Origin: Armatimonadota bacterium
GTDB lineage: Bacteria; Armatimonadota; Fimbriimonadia; Fimbriimonadales; Fimbriimonadaceae
Direction of reading: 5' to 3'
NCBI GenBank assembly: GCA_016125185.1
Contig: WGMG01000007.1
Location: 211,604 to 275,603 of the forward strand
Length of the DNA: 64,000 bases
This document shows positions 15,427 through 24,192 of this stretch, piece after piece. The translations under genes were made by a program, and so were the position numbers. A model generated the notes under the pieces. That model searched no databases, was not told where the DNA came from, and saw only the letters and a list, made by a program, of their open reading frames with translations. How positions within the stretch are numbered: position 1 is the stretch's first letter; each line of letters begins with the position of its first letter.

Positions 15427-16863
15427 TTACTTGTAGAAATCGGAGATGTCTTCGTGGAGCTTCTTGAGGCATCCTTCGTCGATATACATCATGTGTCCGG
15501 CTTCGTAGTACTTCGTCTGAATGTTGTCTCGCAGGGTGGAATCCAGACCCAGGTGGTTGAGGGTGTATTCGGTGGCAAAGTACGGGGTCGCCAGGTCGTA
15601 GTAACCGGAGGCGATGAACACCTTCATGTACGGATTCTTTGACAGTGCGGCGCGCAGTGACTCGGACGTATCCGGGTGGCCGGCGCCCGCATCGCCGTAG
15701 GACCAATTCTTCCAAAGCTCGCCGGGGTTGAACACGTAGTAAGGCTGGTCGGTCTCCCAGCCAAGCTCCCGGCGAAGGTAGTCGTTGATCGTCGCCGTAT
15801 AGGGAGCCATGATCGCGGTCATGGACGGATCGTGTTCAGGGTGCTCGGTCGCGGCGTTCTCATCGATGCCTTTGAACCGGCTATCCAAGCGGCCAACCGT
15901 ACGCTTTTCGTTGCGCAGAAGCTCCTTGCAAAAGCGGTGGATATTGACGCGAAGATCGGTGGCTTCCACATAGTCTTCGCTCAATCCGGTCAGTGCTGAC
16001 AACTTCGAACGGACGGTCTTGCGCTCCGCATCGGTCATCGATGCGCCTTTCGCCAGAGCCAACACGTAATCGCTGGCGGCAAACTCCTCGCTTGCTTTCA
16101 GGGCGGATTCGAGCGTCTTGTACTTCGTCTTCTTGTGGAACCACGCGGTGGCGGTGTAGGTCGGCAGAAAGACTTGGTACGGCAAGTCGTTGCCTTTGTT
16201 GAAGCGCGCGGTCTGGAAGTTCAGGATCGACGAAACCAGCACGATGCTATTGAACGCAATGCCCTTTTCGATGAGGTGACCGGACAGACCAGCCGCTCGC
16301 GTGGTTCCATAGCTTTCGCCCACCAGGTGCAGTTTCGAACCCCATCGGTTGTTTCGCGTCAGGTAGAGCCGAATGAACTCGCCGATCGACTCGATGTCGC
16401 CTTCCAAGCTCCAAAACTTCTTGCCACCATCCTTTTTGGCCGGGCGGCTATAGCCGGTCCCAATCGGGTCGATGAAGACGAGATCGGTGTTCTCCAGCCA
16501 GGTGTACTCGTTGTCGACGAGTTTGAAGGGCGGCTTCGGCATGTTGCCGTCCGCTTCCATCACGACTCGCTTCGGGCCAACGACACCAAGGTGAAGCCAG
16601 ACCGACGAGCTTCCCGGTCCGCCGTTAAAGCTGAACATCACAGGGCGATTCGAGGGGTCCTTGACGCCGTCTTTGGTGTAGGCGATGTAGAAAATGCCGC
16701 CTTCCGGCTCGCCAAATTCATCGTTGATCGGCATCAGGCCGACGGTGGCGGTGTACTTTAGGTCACCGACCTTATGCTTGGTCACAACCGGACCCTTGGA
16801 GAAATCGAGGGGGTAAGTCTGTTCCTTCTTGCCTTCTTCGGCCTTCGGAGGCGCTTCGCTCAT
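15427..16863 (-). CDS. Serine carboxypeptidase-like protein (peptidase S10), no signal peptide
   Basis: This 478-residue paralogue of the peptidase at 12376 shares FNGGPGSSSVWLHLGVVGPK, nucleophile Ser184 in VGESYGTTRA, Asp423 in SGYYDLATP and His457 in EAGHMMYID, so the triad is complete. It begins MSEAPPKAEEGKKEQ, without any export signal, so it may act in the cytoplasm or leave by another route; an upstream start giving a signal peptide was not found. Its strong terminator is at 15373-15407. The gene is divergent from the Gfo/Idh/MocA gene and shares a 102-nt promoter region with it. Confidence 0.9.
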   Translation of the reverse strand: MSEAPPKAEEGKKEQTYPLDFSKGPVVTKHKVGDLKYTATVGLMPINDEFGEPEGGIFYIAYTKDGVKDPSNRPVMFSFNGGPGSSSVWLHLGVVGPKRVVMEADGNMPKPPFKLVDNEYTWLENTDLVFIDPIGTGYSRPAKKDGGKKFWSLEGDIESIGEFIRLYLTRNNRWGSKLHLVGESYGTTRAAGLSGHLIEKGIAFNSIVLVSSILNFQTARFNKGNDLPYQVFLPTYTATAWFHKKTKYKTLESALKASEEFAASDYVLALAKGASMTDAERKTVRSKLSALTGLSEDYVEATDLRVNIHRFCKELLRNEKRTVGRLDSRFKGIDENAATEHPEHDPSMTAIMAPYTATINDYLRRELGWETDQPYYVFNPGELWKNWSYGDAGAGHPDTSESLRAALSKNPYMKVFIASGYYDLATPYFATEYTLNHLGLDSTLRDNIQTKYYEAGHMMYIDEGCLKKLHEDISDFYK

Positions 16864-16965
16864 TCGTAACTTTTACCCGCCGGACGGGATGGATTGGTGG
16901 ACTCTCGGTTTGACATTGAACGAATCAGTACGATGGTAGTAAGATTCAGGAGTCAGGGTTGACTC

Positions 16966-18309
16966 ATGGATTCCAATCAGAACTTCTCCCGCCGAAAATT
17001 CCTCCAAACCACCGCGACGACCGCCGCCGGGCTCAGCTTGGGCACATCGTCATTCGCCAGCATGGGTATCGAAAAGATGCCGGAAGGCGCCAAGAAAAAA
17101 GCCGCACCCAGTGACAAAATCGTCATGGGCCTCATCGGCTGCCACGGCATGGGCGCCGCCAATATGCGCAACCTGCTCAACTACGACGACTGTGCGTTTG
17201 CCGCTATCTGCGATGTCGATACCTCGCGCATGGGAGACGAAATCAAATTCCTGACCGACAAGAACGGCAAAAAGCCGGACACCTACACGGACTATCGCAA
17301 AATGCTGGAGCGAAAGGATATCGATGCGGTGGTCATCGGCTCGCCCGACCACTGGCACGCCCTCAACCTGATTCATGCTTGTGAGGCGGGCAAAGACGCC
17401 TACTGCGAAAAGCCGATCAGCCACAACTTTGTCGAAGCCAAGGCGATGATGGCGGCCAAAGCGCACTTCAACAAAGTCGTGCAGGTTGGAACTTGGCAAC
17501 GAAGTACGCGAGAGTTTCACGATGCGATCGAATACATTCGCGCCGGAAAGCTTGGCCGAATCACCCACTGCCGCGTCTGGGGATGGGACGGAACCAAGAT
17601 CGGCCATCAAAGCCCGACAACCCCTCCTTCGACCCTCGACTATGACATGTGGTGCGGACCAGCCGAAATGAAGCCGTACCAAGCGAACAAGACTCACTAC
17701 AATTGGCGATGGGTTCGAAATACCGGCGGCGGAATCACCACCGACTGGGGAGTCCACATGATCGACATTGCCCTGCTGGGTATGAGCAAGGGACTCGACC
17801 TGGTGATGCCCGATGAGGTCGCAACCTACGGCGGACTCTGGGCTTCCGACGGCGACGATCGCGACACCTTTGACAGCGTGGAATCGGTGATGCGATTCAG
17901 TGATCCAGATTTCGTCCTGACCTGGTCCCTCTTGAGAGATCATCCCGGCAAGGATGGCAACGGTTGCGAATTTATCTCAGCCGATGGACGAACGCTACGA
18001 GTTTGGCGAGGCAACTGGCTCATTCTCGATGCCAACGGAAAAGAACTTGAAAAAGAACCAGCGGCGCCGTTGGATTCGGATCACTGGCGAAACTTCCTCG
18101 ACTGCGTCAAGAGCCGAGAGAAGCCGCGATCCGATCTTCACTCAGTTGGCCAGACGACCATCGCCTGCCACCTTTCCAACATGGCCCTGTACTCTGGGCA
18201 AACGGTGAAGTTCGACAAGAAGAAGATGGACGTGATTGGCAACAACGGCAAGAACAACCTGTCCTACTCGCGAAAGTATCGAAAGGGCTACACGCTCAAG
18301 CAGTACTAG
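16966..18309 (+). CDS. Tat-exported Gfo/Idh/MocA family oxidoreductase
   Basis: The protein has 447 residues. A twin-arginine signal, SRRKFLQTTATTAAGLSLG, directs folded export. The Rossmann domain follows (VMGLIGCHGMGAANMRNLL near 53, AAICDVD near 84) with the diagnostic EKP tripeptide in AYCEKPISHN near 146; the C-terminal domain contains GGGITTDWGVHMIDI. Exported Gfo/Idh/MocA enzymes with a pre-bound NAD(H) cofactor are abundant in planctomycetes and armatimonads. They are thought to oxidise or epimerise glycoside sugars in the periplasm, some as 3-keto-glycoside-forming or glycosidase-like enzymes. The substrate is unknown. A terminator follows at 18325-18362. Confidence 0.9.
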   Translation: MDSNQNFSRRKFLQTTATTAAGLSLGTSSFASMGIEKMPEGAKKKAAPSDKIVMGLIGCHGMGAANMRNLLNYDDCAFAAICDVDTSRMGDEIKFLTDKNGKKPDTYTDYRKMLERKDIDAVVIGSPDHWHALNLIHACEAGKDAYCEKPISHNFVEAKAMMAAKAHFNKVVQVGTWQRSTREFHDAIEYIRAGKLGRITHCRVWGWDGTKIGHQSPTTPPSTLDYDMWCGPAEMKPYQANKTHYNWRWVRNTGGGITTDWGVHMIDIALLGMSKGLDLVMPDEVATYGGLWASDGDDRDTFDSVESVMRFSDPDFVLTWSLLRDHPGKDGNGCEFISADGRTLRVWRGNWLILDANGKELEKEPAAPLDSDHWRNFLDCVKSREKPRSDLHSVGQTTIACHLSNMALYSGQTVKFDKKKMDVIGNNGKNNLSYSRKYRKGYTLKQY

Positions 18310-18324
18310 CCAGTACAGCCGTCT

Positions 18325-18362
18325 AAAAGCCCTCACCGTTCAACGGTGAGGGCTTTGCTTTG
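18325..18362 (+). terminator. Rho-independent terminator after the Gfo/Idh/MocA gene
   Basis: A perfect stem AGCCCTCACCGTT/AACGGTGAGGGCT with a very short loop lies about 20 nt after the stop at 18309 and is followed by TTTGCTTTG. It closes the single-gene transcript. Confidence 0.75.
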
Positions 18363-18442
18363 TAGGTTCCTCAAAATATACAGCGGGCCTCCAGTTCCGG
18401 CAAAAACCGCCAAACATAACAAAGTACTTGAGGTTTTTGACC

Positions 18443-18823
18443 ATGTTGAAGAGTTTTGTTCGTGCCGGGCTTCTGCTCGGAATAGGTGCCGGTCTGGGCA
18501 TTTGGTTTGCTCCAGCAGGCACACGTCACGCGATGGCGGCCAAACTTGGCATCGTCCAAGGTAAGGCTAGCGAATTCCATCAGCACGTCGGATCGCGCTG
18601 GTTAGCTTCTGCCGAAAAATCGCTGGCATCCATGCCAAAAGTCGATGTTTCGAAACTCAATCGCGAGCAGTTTGCCACCTGGGTGGACTCGGCCAAGAAG
18701 ACCTACGCAACGGTTTCCGACGAGGTGATTCGAACTAAGAAAACGGTCGACGCGGTCGGTCTGTATTTCGAGAAAGCGAAGGACGATATCCGCAAAGGAA
18801 ACGAGCAACTCGCAAAGATCTGA
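18443..18823 (+). CDS. YtxH-like membrane-anchored protein
   Basis: The protein has 126 residues from ATG 18443, selected because GAGG at 18430 is then properly spaced; the frame is open to a TTG at 18428. One N-terminal hydrophobic segment (FVRAGLLLGIGAGLGIWFAP) ends in the APAGTR turn typical of YtxH-like proteins (PF12732, consensus AP-x-SG-x-x-TR). An amphipathic, largely helical tail of about 90 residues follows and ends KAKDDIRKGNEQLAKI. YtxH proteins are small envelope-associated proteins induced by stress in Bacillus, with no defined mechanism. It lies upstream of the ribosomal protein pair but is probably transcribed separately. Confidence 0.65.
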   Translation: MLKSFVRAGLLLGIGAGLGIWFAPAGTRHAMAAKLGIVQGKASEFHQHVGSRWLASAEKSLASMPKVDVSKLNREQFATWVDSAKKTYATVSDEVIRTKKTVDAVGLYFEKAKDDIRKGNEQLAKI

Positions 18824-18841
18824 AACGCAGACGAAGACCCG

Positions 18842-18871
18842 TTGCAAAACGATTCAGTTTTTGACCATAAT
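18842..18871 (+). promoter_or_regulatory. Promoter of the rpmG-rpmF operon
   Basis: TTGCAA (18842-18847) and CATAAT (18866-18871) are 18 bp apart. It gives a leader of about 55 nt before the L33 start codon, in which TTGAGGA at 18918-18924 is the ribosome binding site. Confidence 0.45.
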
Positions 18872-18933
18872 AAAGGTTCTGCCGGGTGCGCGCCCGAATC
18901 TCATCAAAGCCGCACCGAGTTGAGGATTGTCCC

Positions 18934-19104
18934 ATGGCGAAGAAAAAAGGCGAAATCAGAGAAATTATCCGGCTCGTGTGCACCGAGGATGGGAAGAGTT
19001 ATTACACGACCACCAAGAACAAGCGAAACACTCCCGACCGACTTGAGCTGATGAAGTTCAATAAGAACCTGCGCAAGTACACGTTGCACCGAGAGAAGAA
19101 GTAA
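18934..19104 (+). CDS. rpmG: Large ribosomal subunit protein bL33 (zinc-independent form)
   Basis: The protein has 56 residues, starting at [16 protein letters not shown]; the frame is open upstream to 18886, but a ribosome binding site and family length fix the start at 18934. The bL33 core [20 protein letters not shown] is unmistakable. The CxxC pairs of zinc-binding L33 are absent: only one cysteine (LVCTEDG) remains, and the second pair is replaced by KFNKNL. It is therefore a zinc-independent C-minus form. It is followed 16 nt later by bL32, a natural pairing of 50S subunit proteins. Confidence 0.95.
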   Translation: MAKKKGEIREIIRLVCTEDGKSYYTTTKNKRNTPDRLELMKFNKNLRKYTLHREKK

Positions 19105-19120
19105 GAGGACGACAGAAGAA

Positions 19121-19303
19121 ATGCCAAATCCTAAGCGACGATTTAGCCACCAGCGAACGGCCCTGCGCCGTACCAATTATACGACCGAACTGCCGGAGAT
19201 CACCTCGACCAAGCAGGTCGATGGCGAGCCGTTCCGAAAGAACCACAACGCCAGCCCCGAGGGTTACTACAAGGGCCGACGACTTCCCGGCTTCAAGGAC
19301 TAA
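19121..19303 (+). CDS. rpmF: Large ribosomal subunit protein bL32 (zinc-independent form)
   Basis: This 60-residue protein begins MPNPKRRFSHQRTALRRTNY, the conserved bL32 N-terminus, and keeps the GYYKGRRL block at the end. The two CxxC zinc pairs of canonical bL32 are missing (the middle reads ELPEITSTKQVDGEPFRKN), making it a C-minus form like the adjacent bL33. In many bacteria rpmF is followed by plsX, but here a terminator and an uncharacterised gene follow. Confidence 0.93.
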   Translation: MPNPKRRFSHQRTALRRTNYTTELPEITSTKQVDGEPFRKNHNASPEGYYKGRRLPGFKD

Positions 19304-19322
19304 GGCTTCTCAACCTCAACTG

Positions 19323-19358
19323 AATGCCGTCTTCTTTCGCGGAAGGCGGCATTTTTTT
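19323..19358 (+). terminator. Rho-independent terminator of the rpmG-rpmF operon
   Basis: A stem AATGCCGTCTTC/GGAAGGCGGCATT (one G-U type mismatch) with a short loop is followed by seven T. It lies 20 nt after the rpmF stop. Confidence 0.8.
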
Positions 19359-19386
19359 GCGCCGAAATCGACTATAAACTAAGGGC

Positions 19387-20256
19387 ATGCGCCAGTTCTG
19401 GAAGTTCTCGAAGCCGCACGGAGTCGGATATGGCATCAGCAAAGGCTTCTACCTTTCGGTCCTGGGTGGGACGCCCGTCCTTCCCCCGATCTCCGCGATC
19501 GTGAGTCCGAAAGCCGCCAACGGCGCATTGGAAGGGTTCGGCGCGCCGCTGGTCGATAGCAAGGACAAAGCATTGCTGGATTCACCGATGATCCGTGGCA
19601 CCTACGCCCTCGCGACCAAAGACCGCAAGACCGTCGTTCGGCTAATGGTGATGTCGGCCGAGGAAGCTGGATTCTCACCCGATACCATCGCGAAAAGCGC
19701 GTTGGCTTCGCGCCTGTCTCCCGATCTGCTGGCCCGGCTCCGCTCCACCTGGCACCTCATGCAACTCAGTTTCGAGAGCTTCGACCCGGATGTCTATCCC
19801 TCGCTCGACTTCATTCTCGGGATCGCCACTAGGCTTGGGACGCTCACGAACGCCGTCATAGCCGATCCGATTTCGGAGCGCTACCTGATGCCGAACGAGC
19901 TGTTCATGCGACCCCGAACCGATCCGAGCGTCGATGCCCGCGAGCATATTTACGTCCACAGCCGCCCCGAGGGCATGAATTGGCATGTCTTCACCAAGGG
20001 CCTCTCCAAGTTTCTTCAGCCCGAGTTGGAGCTGTATGGTGTTGCACCCGGCGACCAAGAAGAAGCGGCTCGGTTCCTCATGGCCGCATCCCAAGGCGTC
20101 CTCCAGGGCTTTCTAATTCAGAACGGATCGGAGGTCGGTCCCTTCGAGGCCCGTGCCGGGGGAACCAACAAAGCGCTGTGGGGCAACACGGCGGTGCTGG
20201 AACTGCTGCCGCCCACCGGGAAGCCGGTCGGCGAACTCCTGAGAATGCTCCACTGA
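19387..20256 (+). CDS. Uncharacterised 289-aa cytoplasmic protein
   Basis: The start at ATG 19387 lies 10 nt after TATAAA (19372-19377), so the transcript may be nearly leaderless. The protein is soluble and of mixed alpha/beta character; it begins MRQFWKFSKPHGVGYGISKG and includes LVDSKDKALLDSPMIRGTYAL in the first third, a probable helical middle (RLRSTWHLMQLSFESFDPDVY), and HIYVHSRPEGMNWHVFTKGL. No signal peptide or catalytic motif stands out. I do not recognise the family. The next gene follows after 18 nt, with two further genes closely spaced, so it may head a housekeeping-type operon reaching hisC. Confidence 0.65.
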   Translation: MRQFWKFSKPHGVGYGISKGFYLSVLGGTPVLPPISAIVSPKAANGALEGFGAPLVDSKDKALLDSPMIRGTYALATKDRKTVVRLMVMSAEEAGFSPDTIAKSALASRLSPDLLARLRSTWHLMQLSFESFDPDVYPSLDFILGIATRLGTLTNAVIADPISERYLMPNELFMRPRTDPSVDAREHIYVHSRPEGMNWHVFTKGLSKFLQPELELYGVAPGDQEEAARFLMAASQGVLQGFLIQNGSEVGPFEARAGGTNKALWGNTAVLELLPPTGKPVGELLRMLH

Positions 20257-20274
20257 CGGGTATCCTAGAGAGGT

Positions 20275-20604
20275 ATGAAGCTCCGAGAAGGGGATAGAGT
20301 TCGCATCGTTACCCGCGAAGTCACCGAAGACGACCGAAAGACCAACCGCTACTACGGTCACATGGCGGGCTTGACGGGTTCCGTGGCGAACATCTATGGC
20401 GACGCCGAGATCGCCGTTCAGGTCGATATCAACACCCTGACGAAAGTCTCGCAAGACGTGCATCGCGAGGCAACGGTCCGTATGCGCGCCAAGCTCAACG
20501 ACGCCCTCAGCGAAGTCCAGCGCAAAGAACTGACGAAGGAAGAACTGGAGTTCGACACTCACTTCATGCTCCTTTGCCACTCACAGGATTTGGAGAAGAT
20601 TTAG
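20275..20604 (+). CDS. Small conserved hypothetical protein with SH3/KOW-like start
   Basis: This 109-residue protein begins MKLREGDRVRIVTREVTEDD, then GHMAGLTGSVANIYGDAEIA, which resembles the beta-strand/glycine pattern of small SH3 or KOW-like folds. A charged helical C-terminal half ends DTHFMLLCHSQDLEKI. No function is known to me. The stop codon TAG is followed immediately by the TTG start of the YajQ gene, so the two are almost certainly translated from one message. Confidence 0.6.
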   Translation: MKLREGDRVRIVTREVTEDDRKTNRYYGHMAGLTGSVANIYGDAEIAVQVDINTLTKVSQDVHREATVRMRAKLNDALSEVQRKELTKEELEFDTHFMLLCHSQDLEKI

Positions 20605-21099
20605 TTGGCCGCCGATTTTAGCTTCGATATCGTCTCGAAGGTTGATCCCATGGAGATCAAGAATGCCATGGATCAGGCTGACAAGGAGCTTTCGAATCGC
20701 TACGACTTCAAGGGCACGAAGGCCGAACTGATCTTCGACGGAAAGCTCGACATCGTGCTGGTCGCTGACGACGAATTCCGAATGGAACAGCTCAAGGACA
20801 TCGTGTTCAGCAAGATGCTGAAGCGCGGCATCGACGCCCGCCAGATCGAGTGGGGCAAGGTCGAGCCATCCGGCAACATGACGGTCCGATGCAAGCTGAA
20901 CCTGAAGCAGGGCATTTCGCAAGACAAAGCGAAGGCCCTCGCGAAGCAGATTCGGGATAAAGGGCTGAAAGTGAACGCCCAAATTCAGGGAGAAGAAGTC
21001 CGCGTTTCGGGCAAGAGCAAAGACGACTTGCAGAAGACCATCCAATTCGTCAAAGGGCTCGACCTCGACTATCCGGTCGACTTCATCAACTTCCGTTAA
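20605..21099 (+). CDS. yajQ: YajQ family nucleotide/c-di-GMP-binding protein
   Basis: This 164-residue protein matches the full YajQ family (PF04461): ADFSFDIVSKVDPMEIKNAM at the N-terminus, NRYDFKGTKAEL, the central MLKRGIDARQIEWGKVEPSG and the C-terminal KTIQFVKGLDLDYPVDFINF. YajQ proteins bind nucleotides or tRNA; the Xanthomonas homologue binds c-di-GMP and acts with a LysR regulator. The start is a TTG directly after the previous stop, supported by GGATTTGGAGAAG upstream and by family length. The two HD-GYP phosphodiesterases at 6.7-9 kb are possible functional relatives in c-di-GMP metabolism, though not linked by operon. Confidence 0.92.
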   Translation: MAADFSFDIVSKVDPMEIKNAMDQADKELSNRYDFKGTKAELIFDGKLDIVLVADDEFRMEQLKDIVFSKMLKRGIDARQIEWGKVEPSGNMTVRCKLNLKQGISQDKAKALAKQIRDKGLKVNAQIQGEEVRVSGKSKDDLQKTIQFVKGLDLDYPVDFINFR

Positions 21100-21101
21100 C
21101 A

Positions 21102-22202
21102 ATGTCCGACCTGCACGTTCGTCCCAACGTCCTCAAAATGACGCCCTACTCGCCGGGCAAACCGATTGAGGAAGTGAAGCGGGAGCTTGGCCTCACGCGC
21201 GTCATCAAGCTGGCGAGCAACGAGAATCCGCTTGGTCCGTCGCCGAAGGCGGTTGCCGCCATCAAAGAAGCGGCTGATCAAATCCATCTTTATCCCGACG
21301 GCTCGGCCTTTCTGCTTCGTCAAGCCTTGTCGGAGCACTACAGCCTTCCTATTAGCCAAATCATCGTGGGCAACGGAAGCGACGAACTCATCCATCTGCT
21401 CGGGCAGATTTTCCTGGGTTTGCCGGAAGACGAAGTCATCGTCGGTTACCCGTCGTTTGTCCGCTACGATGCTTCGGCGGGTCTGGCTGACTGCCAACTG
21501 GTTCGAGTGCCCTTGACCGAGGATATGCGCCTCGACCTGGGGGCGATGGCTGCGGCGGTGACGGACAACACTCGACTCGTCTTCATCGCCAACCCCAACA
21601 ACCCGACGGGCACGATCGTGACCTCGGACGAACTGGACCGGTTCTTAGCTGCGATCTCTAGCGATGTGGTCGTGGTCCTCGACGAAGCCTATTTTGAGTT
21701 CGCCGACGGCACGCCGGGTTATCCAAACTCGCTTGACTACATCAACCGCTATCCGAACGTGGTGGGCATGCGGACCTTCAGCAAGACCTACGGCCTCGCC
21801 GGGATTCGAGTCGGCTATGCTTTTGTCTCGGACACGATTAGCGACGCCATTGACCGCGCTCGCGAGCCGTTCAATGTGAACCTCATCGGCCAGGTTGCCG
21901 CCAAGGCCGCCCTCGGAGATCGCGACCATTTGCAGAAGACGGTCGAACTCAATCGTCAAGGTCTGGAGCGTATGGAGAAAGCCTTCCTCGAACTCGGCGC
22001 AAAGCCGTTCAAGAGCTACGCAAACTTCATCATGGCCGACCTGGGCCAACCGGCTCGTCCAGTCTTCCAAGCCCTCCTCGAACGGGGAGTGATCACCCGC
22101 TCAGGAGACGTCTTGGGCATGCCGAACTGCCTCCGCGTCAGTGTTGGAAACGCAGAAGAAGTTCAGATTTTTGTCGAGGAACTAACCAAAGTACTCGGTT
22201 AG
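21102..22202 (+). CDS. hisC: Histidinol-phosphate aminotransferase
   Basis: This 366-residue class I/II PLP-dependent aminotransferase has the HisC pattern: RVIKLASNENPLGPSPKAV, NGSDELIHLL, the FIANPNNPTG segment, DEAYFEFAD, and the PLP lysine Lys228 in RTFSKTYGLAGIRVGYA. It catalyses imidazole-acetol phosphate plus glutamate to histidinol phosphate plus 2-oxoglutarate in histidine synthesis. Related aminotransferases acting on aromatic amino acids cannot be excluded, as no other his gene is in the window. The start is two bases after the yajQ stop. The end overlaps the convergent gene by four bases. Confidence 0.88.
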   Translation: MSDLHVRPNVLKMTPYSPGKPIEEVKRELGLTRVIKLASNENPLGPSPKAVAAIKEAADQIHLYPDGSAFLLRQALSEHYSLPISQIIVGNGSDELIHLLGQIFLGLPEDEVIVGYPSFVRYDASAGLADCQLVRVPLTEDMRLDLGAMAAAVTDNTRLVFIANPNNPTGTIVTSDELDRFLAAISSDVVVVLDEAYFEFADGTPGYPNSLDYINRYPNVVGMRTFSKTYGLAGIRVGYAFVSDTISDAIDRAREPFNVNLIGQVAAKAALGDRDHLQKTVELNRQGLERMEKAFLELGAKPFKSYANFIMADLGQPARPVFQALLERGVITRSGDVLGMPNCLRVSVGNAEEVQIFVEELTKVLG

Positions 22203-22486
22203 TCGAGGAACGTTGTCATCACTTTGGCCGCCGGCACAATGCCGTGGACAACTTGCTTTTCAACGGTATAGGTTTGGTCGAACTTCGCCTCGATTGCGGA
22301 CAAGGCGGTTGACAGGATGCAGTCGTCTACTTCGCTCAGGAGGTAGACCTTGATCTTAACGATTTGGTGAGATAGCGTTAATTTGACGCCAAGAACACCC
22401 AATTCCCACAAAGGAGCGAACGCCTCCGCAATGGTGCGCTCAAGGTTATCCTTTTCGTAAACACTATCCTTAGCGTTCTCTGGCAT
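22199..22486 (-). CDS. Uncharacterised 95-aa protein
   Basis: The start is placed at ATG 22486 (MPENAKDSVYEKDNLERTIA) because GGGGATA lies upstream; the frame is open to 22567. The protein is small, acidic, soluble and probably alpha/beta (GVKLTLSHQIVKIKVYLLSE), with no motif I recognise. It converges on hisC with a four-base overlap of stop codons. The region 22487-22713 upstream of it is A/T-richer and holds only promoter-like sequence for this gene and the divergent AAA operon. Confidence 0.5.
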   Translation of the reverse strand: MPENAKDSVYEKDNLERTIAEAFAPLWELGVLGVKLTLSHQIVKIKVYLLSEVDDCILSTALSAIEAKFDQTYTVEKQVVHGIVPAAKVMTTFLD

Positions 22487-22713
22487 GGCCGGTATCCCCA
22501 CACTATGGAATAACGTACGATTTCCATTTTCGTTCAAGTTCCGAACAAAATGGGCGTTTGTTAACACATGATAACACGAGCCTCCAGCAAAGACAATTCA
22601 AATGTTTTTCTTACATTCGGAAGTCTATGGGTCTAAAGTCCCAGAAGCATTTTTGGAGGGCCAAAGGCGATTGATGAAACGAAAGACGGCTGAGGCGGGT
22701 AACTTTTCGCTAG

Positions 22714-24192
22714 ATGACTGCGGCCAGTGAGATTGAAATCCTCGTTCGATCCAAATACCCGATTCTCTACATCGTTTCGTGGGAGGAAAGGCGAGTGGAA
22801 GCCGCACTCCTTCGCATTGCGTCCGAGCTTAAACGAACCCTGCATGTGTGGTCGCTGACCCAGGGCATGCGCCCGTCGGTCCCGCAGTCGCAGGGCAAAT
22901 CCTCTCTGCCGGGCGAACTCGAAGCCCTTGCCCAGGTGTATGAGTCCGGGGAGGGCACCATTTTCCTGCTGAAGGATTACCACCCGTACATGAAGGATCC
23001 CCGCGTGATCCGCCTTCTGCGCGATATCGCCTTCAAACTTCGCAGTCGGGCGCAGACGCTTGTGCTCATGGGGCCGACCCTAAACCTGCCATCCGATCTC
23101 GAAAAGGAAGTGTCGGTCGTGGACTTCCCGTTGCCCGATGCGACCGAAATCGGCGGGGTTCTCGATAAGGCTCTCACCGCCGTCAAGGACAATCCGAACA
23201 TCGATTCGAAGGTCTCCGATGAGGACCGCGAGACGATCATTAAGAGTTGCCAAGGGCTGACGCTCGACGAAATTGAGTCGGTATTCGCTAGGAGCATCGT
23301 TCAGACCAAGAAGTTTGACCAAGAAGTCATCCTCGAAGAAAAGCAACAGATCATCCGCAAGACGGGAATTCTCGAATACTATCCACCCAATAACTCGCTG
23401 GCCGATGTCGGCGGTATGGAATCGATCAAGGAATGGCTTGACCAGCGGTCCACTAGCTTCACCGACAAAGCTCGCGAGTTCGGCATTCCTGTGCCCAAGG
23501 GCATTCTTTTGCTCGGCGTCCAAGGATGCGGCAAGTCGTTGACAGCCAAAGCGATCGCGGCTAACTGGAAGCTTCCGATGCTTAAGCTCGACGTCGGACG
23601 AATCTTTGGTTCGCTCGTCGGCCAAAGTGAAGAGAACATTCGGAAGGCGATCAGTACGGCCGAGTCGGTTGCACCCTGCATTCTTTGGGCGGATGAACTT
23701 GAGAAAGGCTTTGCCGGCACCAGTTCCGTCGGGGATAGCGGCACCACGGCCCGGGTCTTTGCCACCTTCCTCACCTGGATGCAGGATAAGACCGCACCGG
23801 TCTTTTTGATTGCCACCGCCAATGACGTCTCGGCGCTGCCGCCCGAGCTTTTGCGGAAAGGTCGATTCGACGAAATCTTCTTCATCGATCTCCCCAAACT
23901 CAAGGAGCGAGAGCAGATTTTCGACATCCACTTGCGCAAACGCAAGCGTGACCCCAAGACATTTAAGCTCAAACTCAAGCCGCTCGCCGAGAAGACCGAA
24001 GGCTTCAGCGGCGCCGAAATCGAGACGGTCGTGGTGGCCGCCCTTCAGCGCGCCTACCACGAGGACCGCGATCTTATCCAGGACGATCTTGTGAAGGAGG
24101 TCGCCGCCTGCGTGCCGCTCAGCGTGATGATGAAAGAGGATATGGAAGCGTTGCGAGATTGGGCGCACCTGCGTGCAAGGCCCGCCTCGTGA
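22714..24192 (+). CDS. Ycf46-type AAA+ ATPase
   Basis: This 492-residue protein has the architecture of cyanobacterial/plastid Ycf46. An N-terminal degenerate P-loop-like domain ([20 protein letters not shown], then [19 protein letters not shown]) comes first. A classical AAA module follows: Walker A GVQGCGKS with Lys274, Walker [11 protein letters not shown] with Asp327-Glu328, sensor 1 [13 protein letters not shown] and the arginine finger region [14 protein letters not shown]. Ycf46 proteins are linked to photosynthetic carbon or stress control in cyanobacteria, but the substrate is unknown. It leads a six-gene run of overlapping genes dealing with sugars, which is an unusual partner set. 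Stop and next start overlap as GTGA. Confidence 0.88.
   Translation: MTAASEIEILVRSKYPILYIVSWEERRVEAALLRIASELKRTLHVWSLTQGMRPSVPQSQGKSSLPGELEALAQVYESGEGTIFLLKDYHPYMKDPRVIRLLRDIAFKLRSRAQTLVLMGPTLNLPSDLEKEVSVVDFPLPDATEIGGVLDKALTAVKDNPNIDSKVSDEDRETIIKSCQGLTLDEIESVFARSIVQTKKFDQEVILEEKQQIIRKTGILEYYPPNNSLADVGGMESIKEWLDQRSTSFTDKAREFGIPVPKGILLLGVQGCGKSLTAKAIAANWKLPMLKLDVGRIFGSLVGQSEENIRKAISTAESVAPCILWADELEKGFAGTSSVGDSGTTARVFATFLTWMQDKTAPVFLIATANDVSALPPELLRKGRFDEIFFIDLPKLKEREQIFDIHLRKRKRDPKTFKLKLKPLAEKTEGFSGAEIETVVVAALQRAYHEDRDLIQDDLVKEVAACVPLSVMMKEDMEALRDWAHLRARPAS

Noticed and set aside
14656..15642. 328-codon plus-strand frame across the pilin-like gene
   Set aside because: Valine/arginine/glycine-rich shadow frame that spans a strong terminator and an operator.
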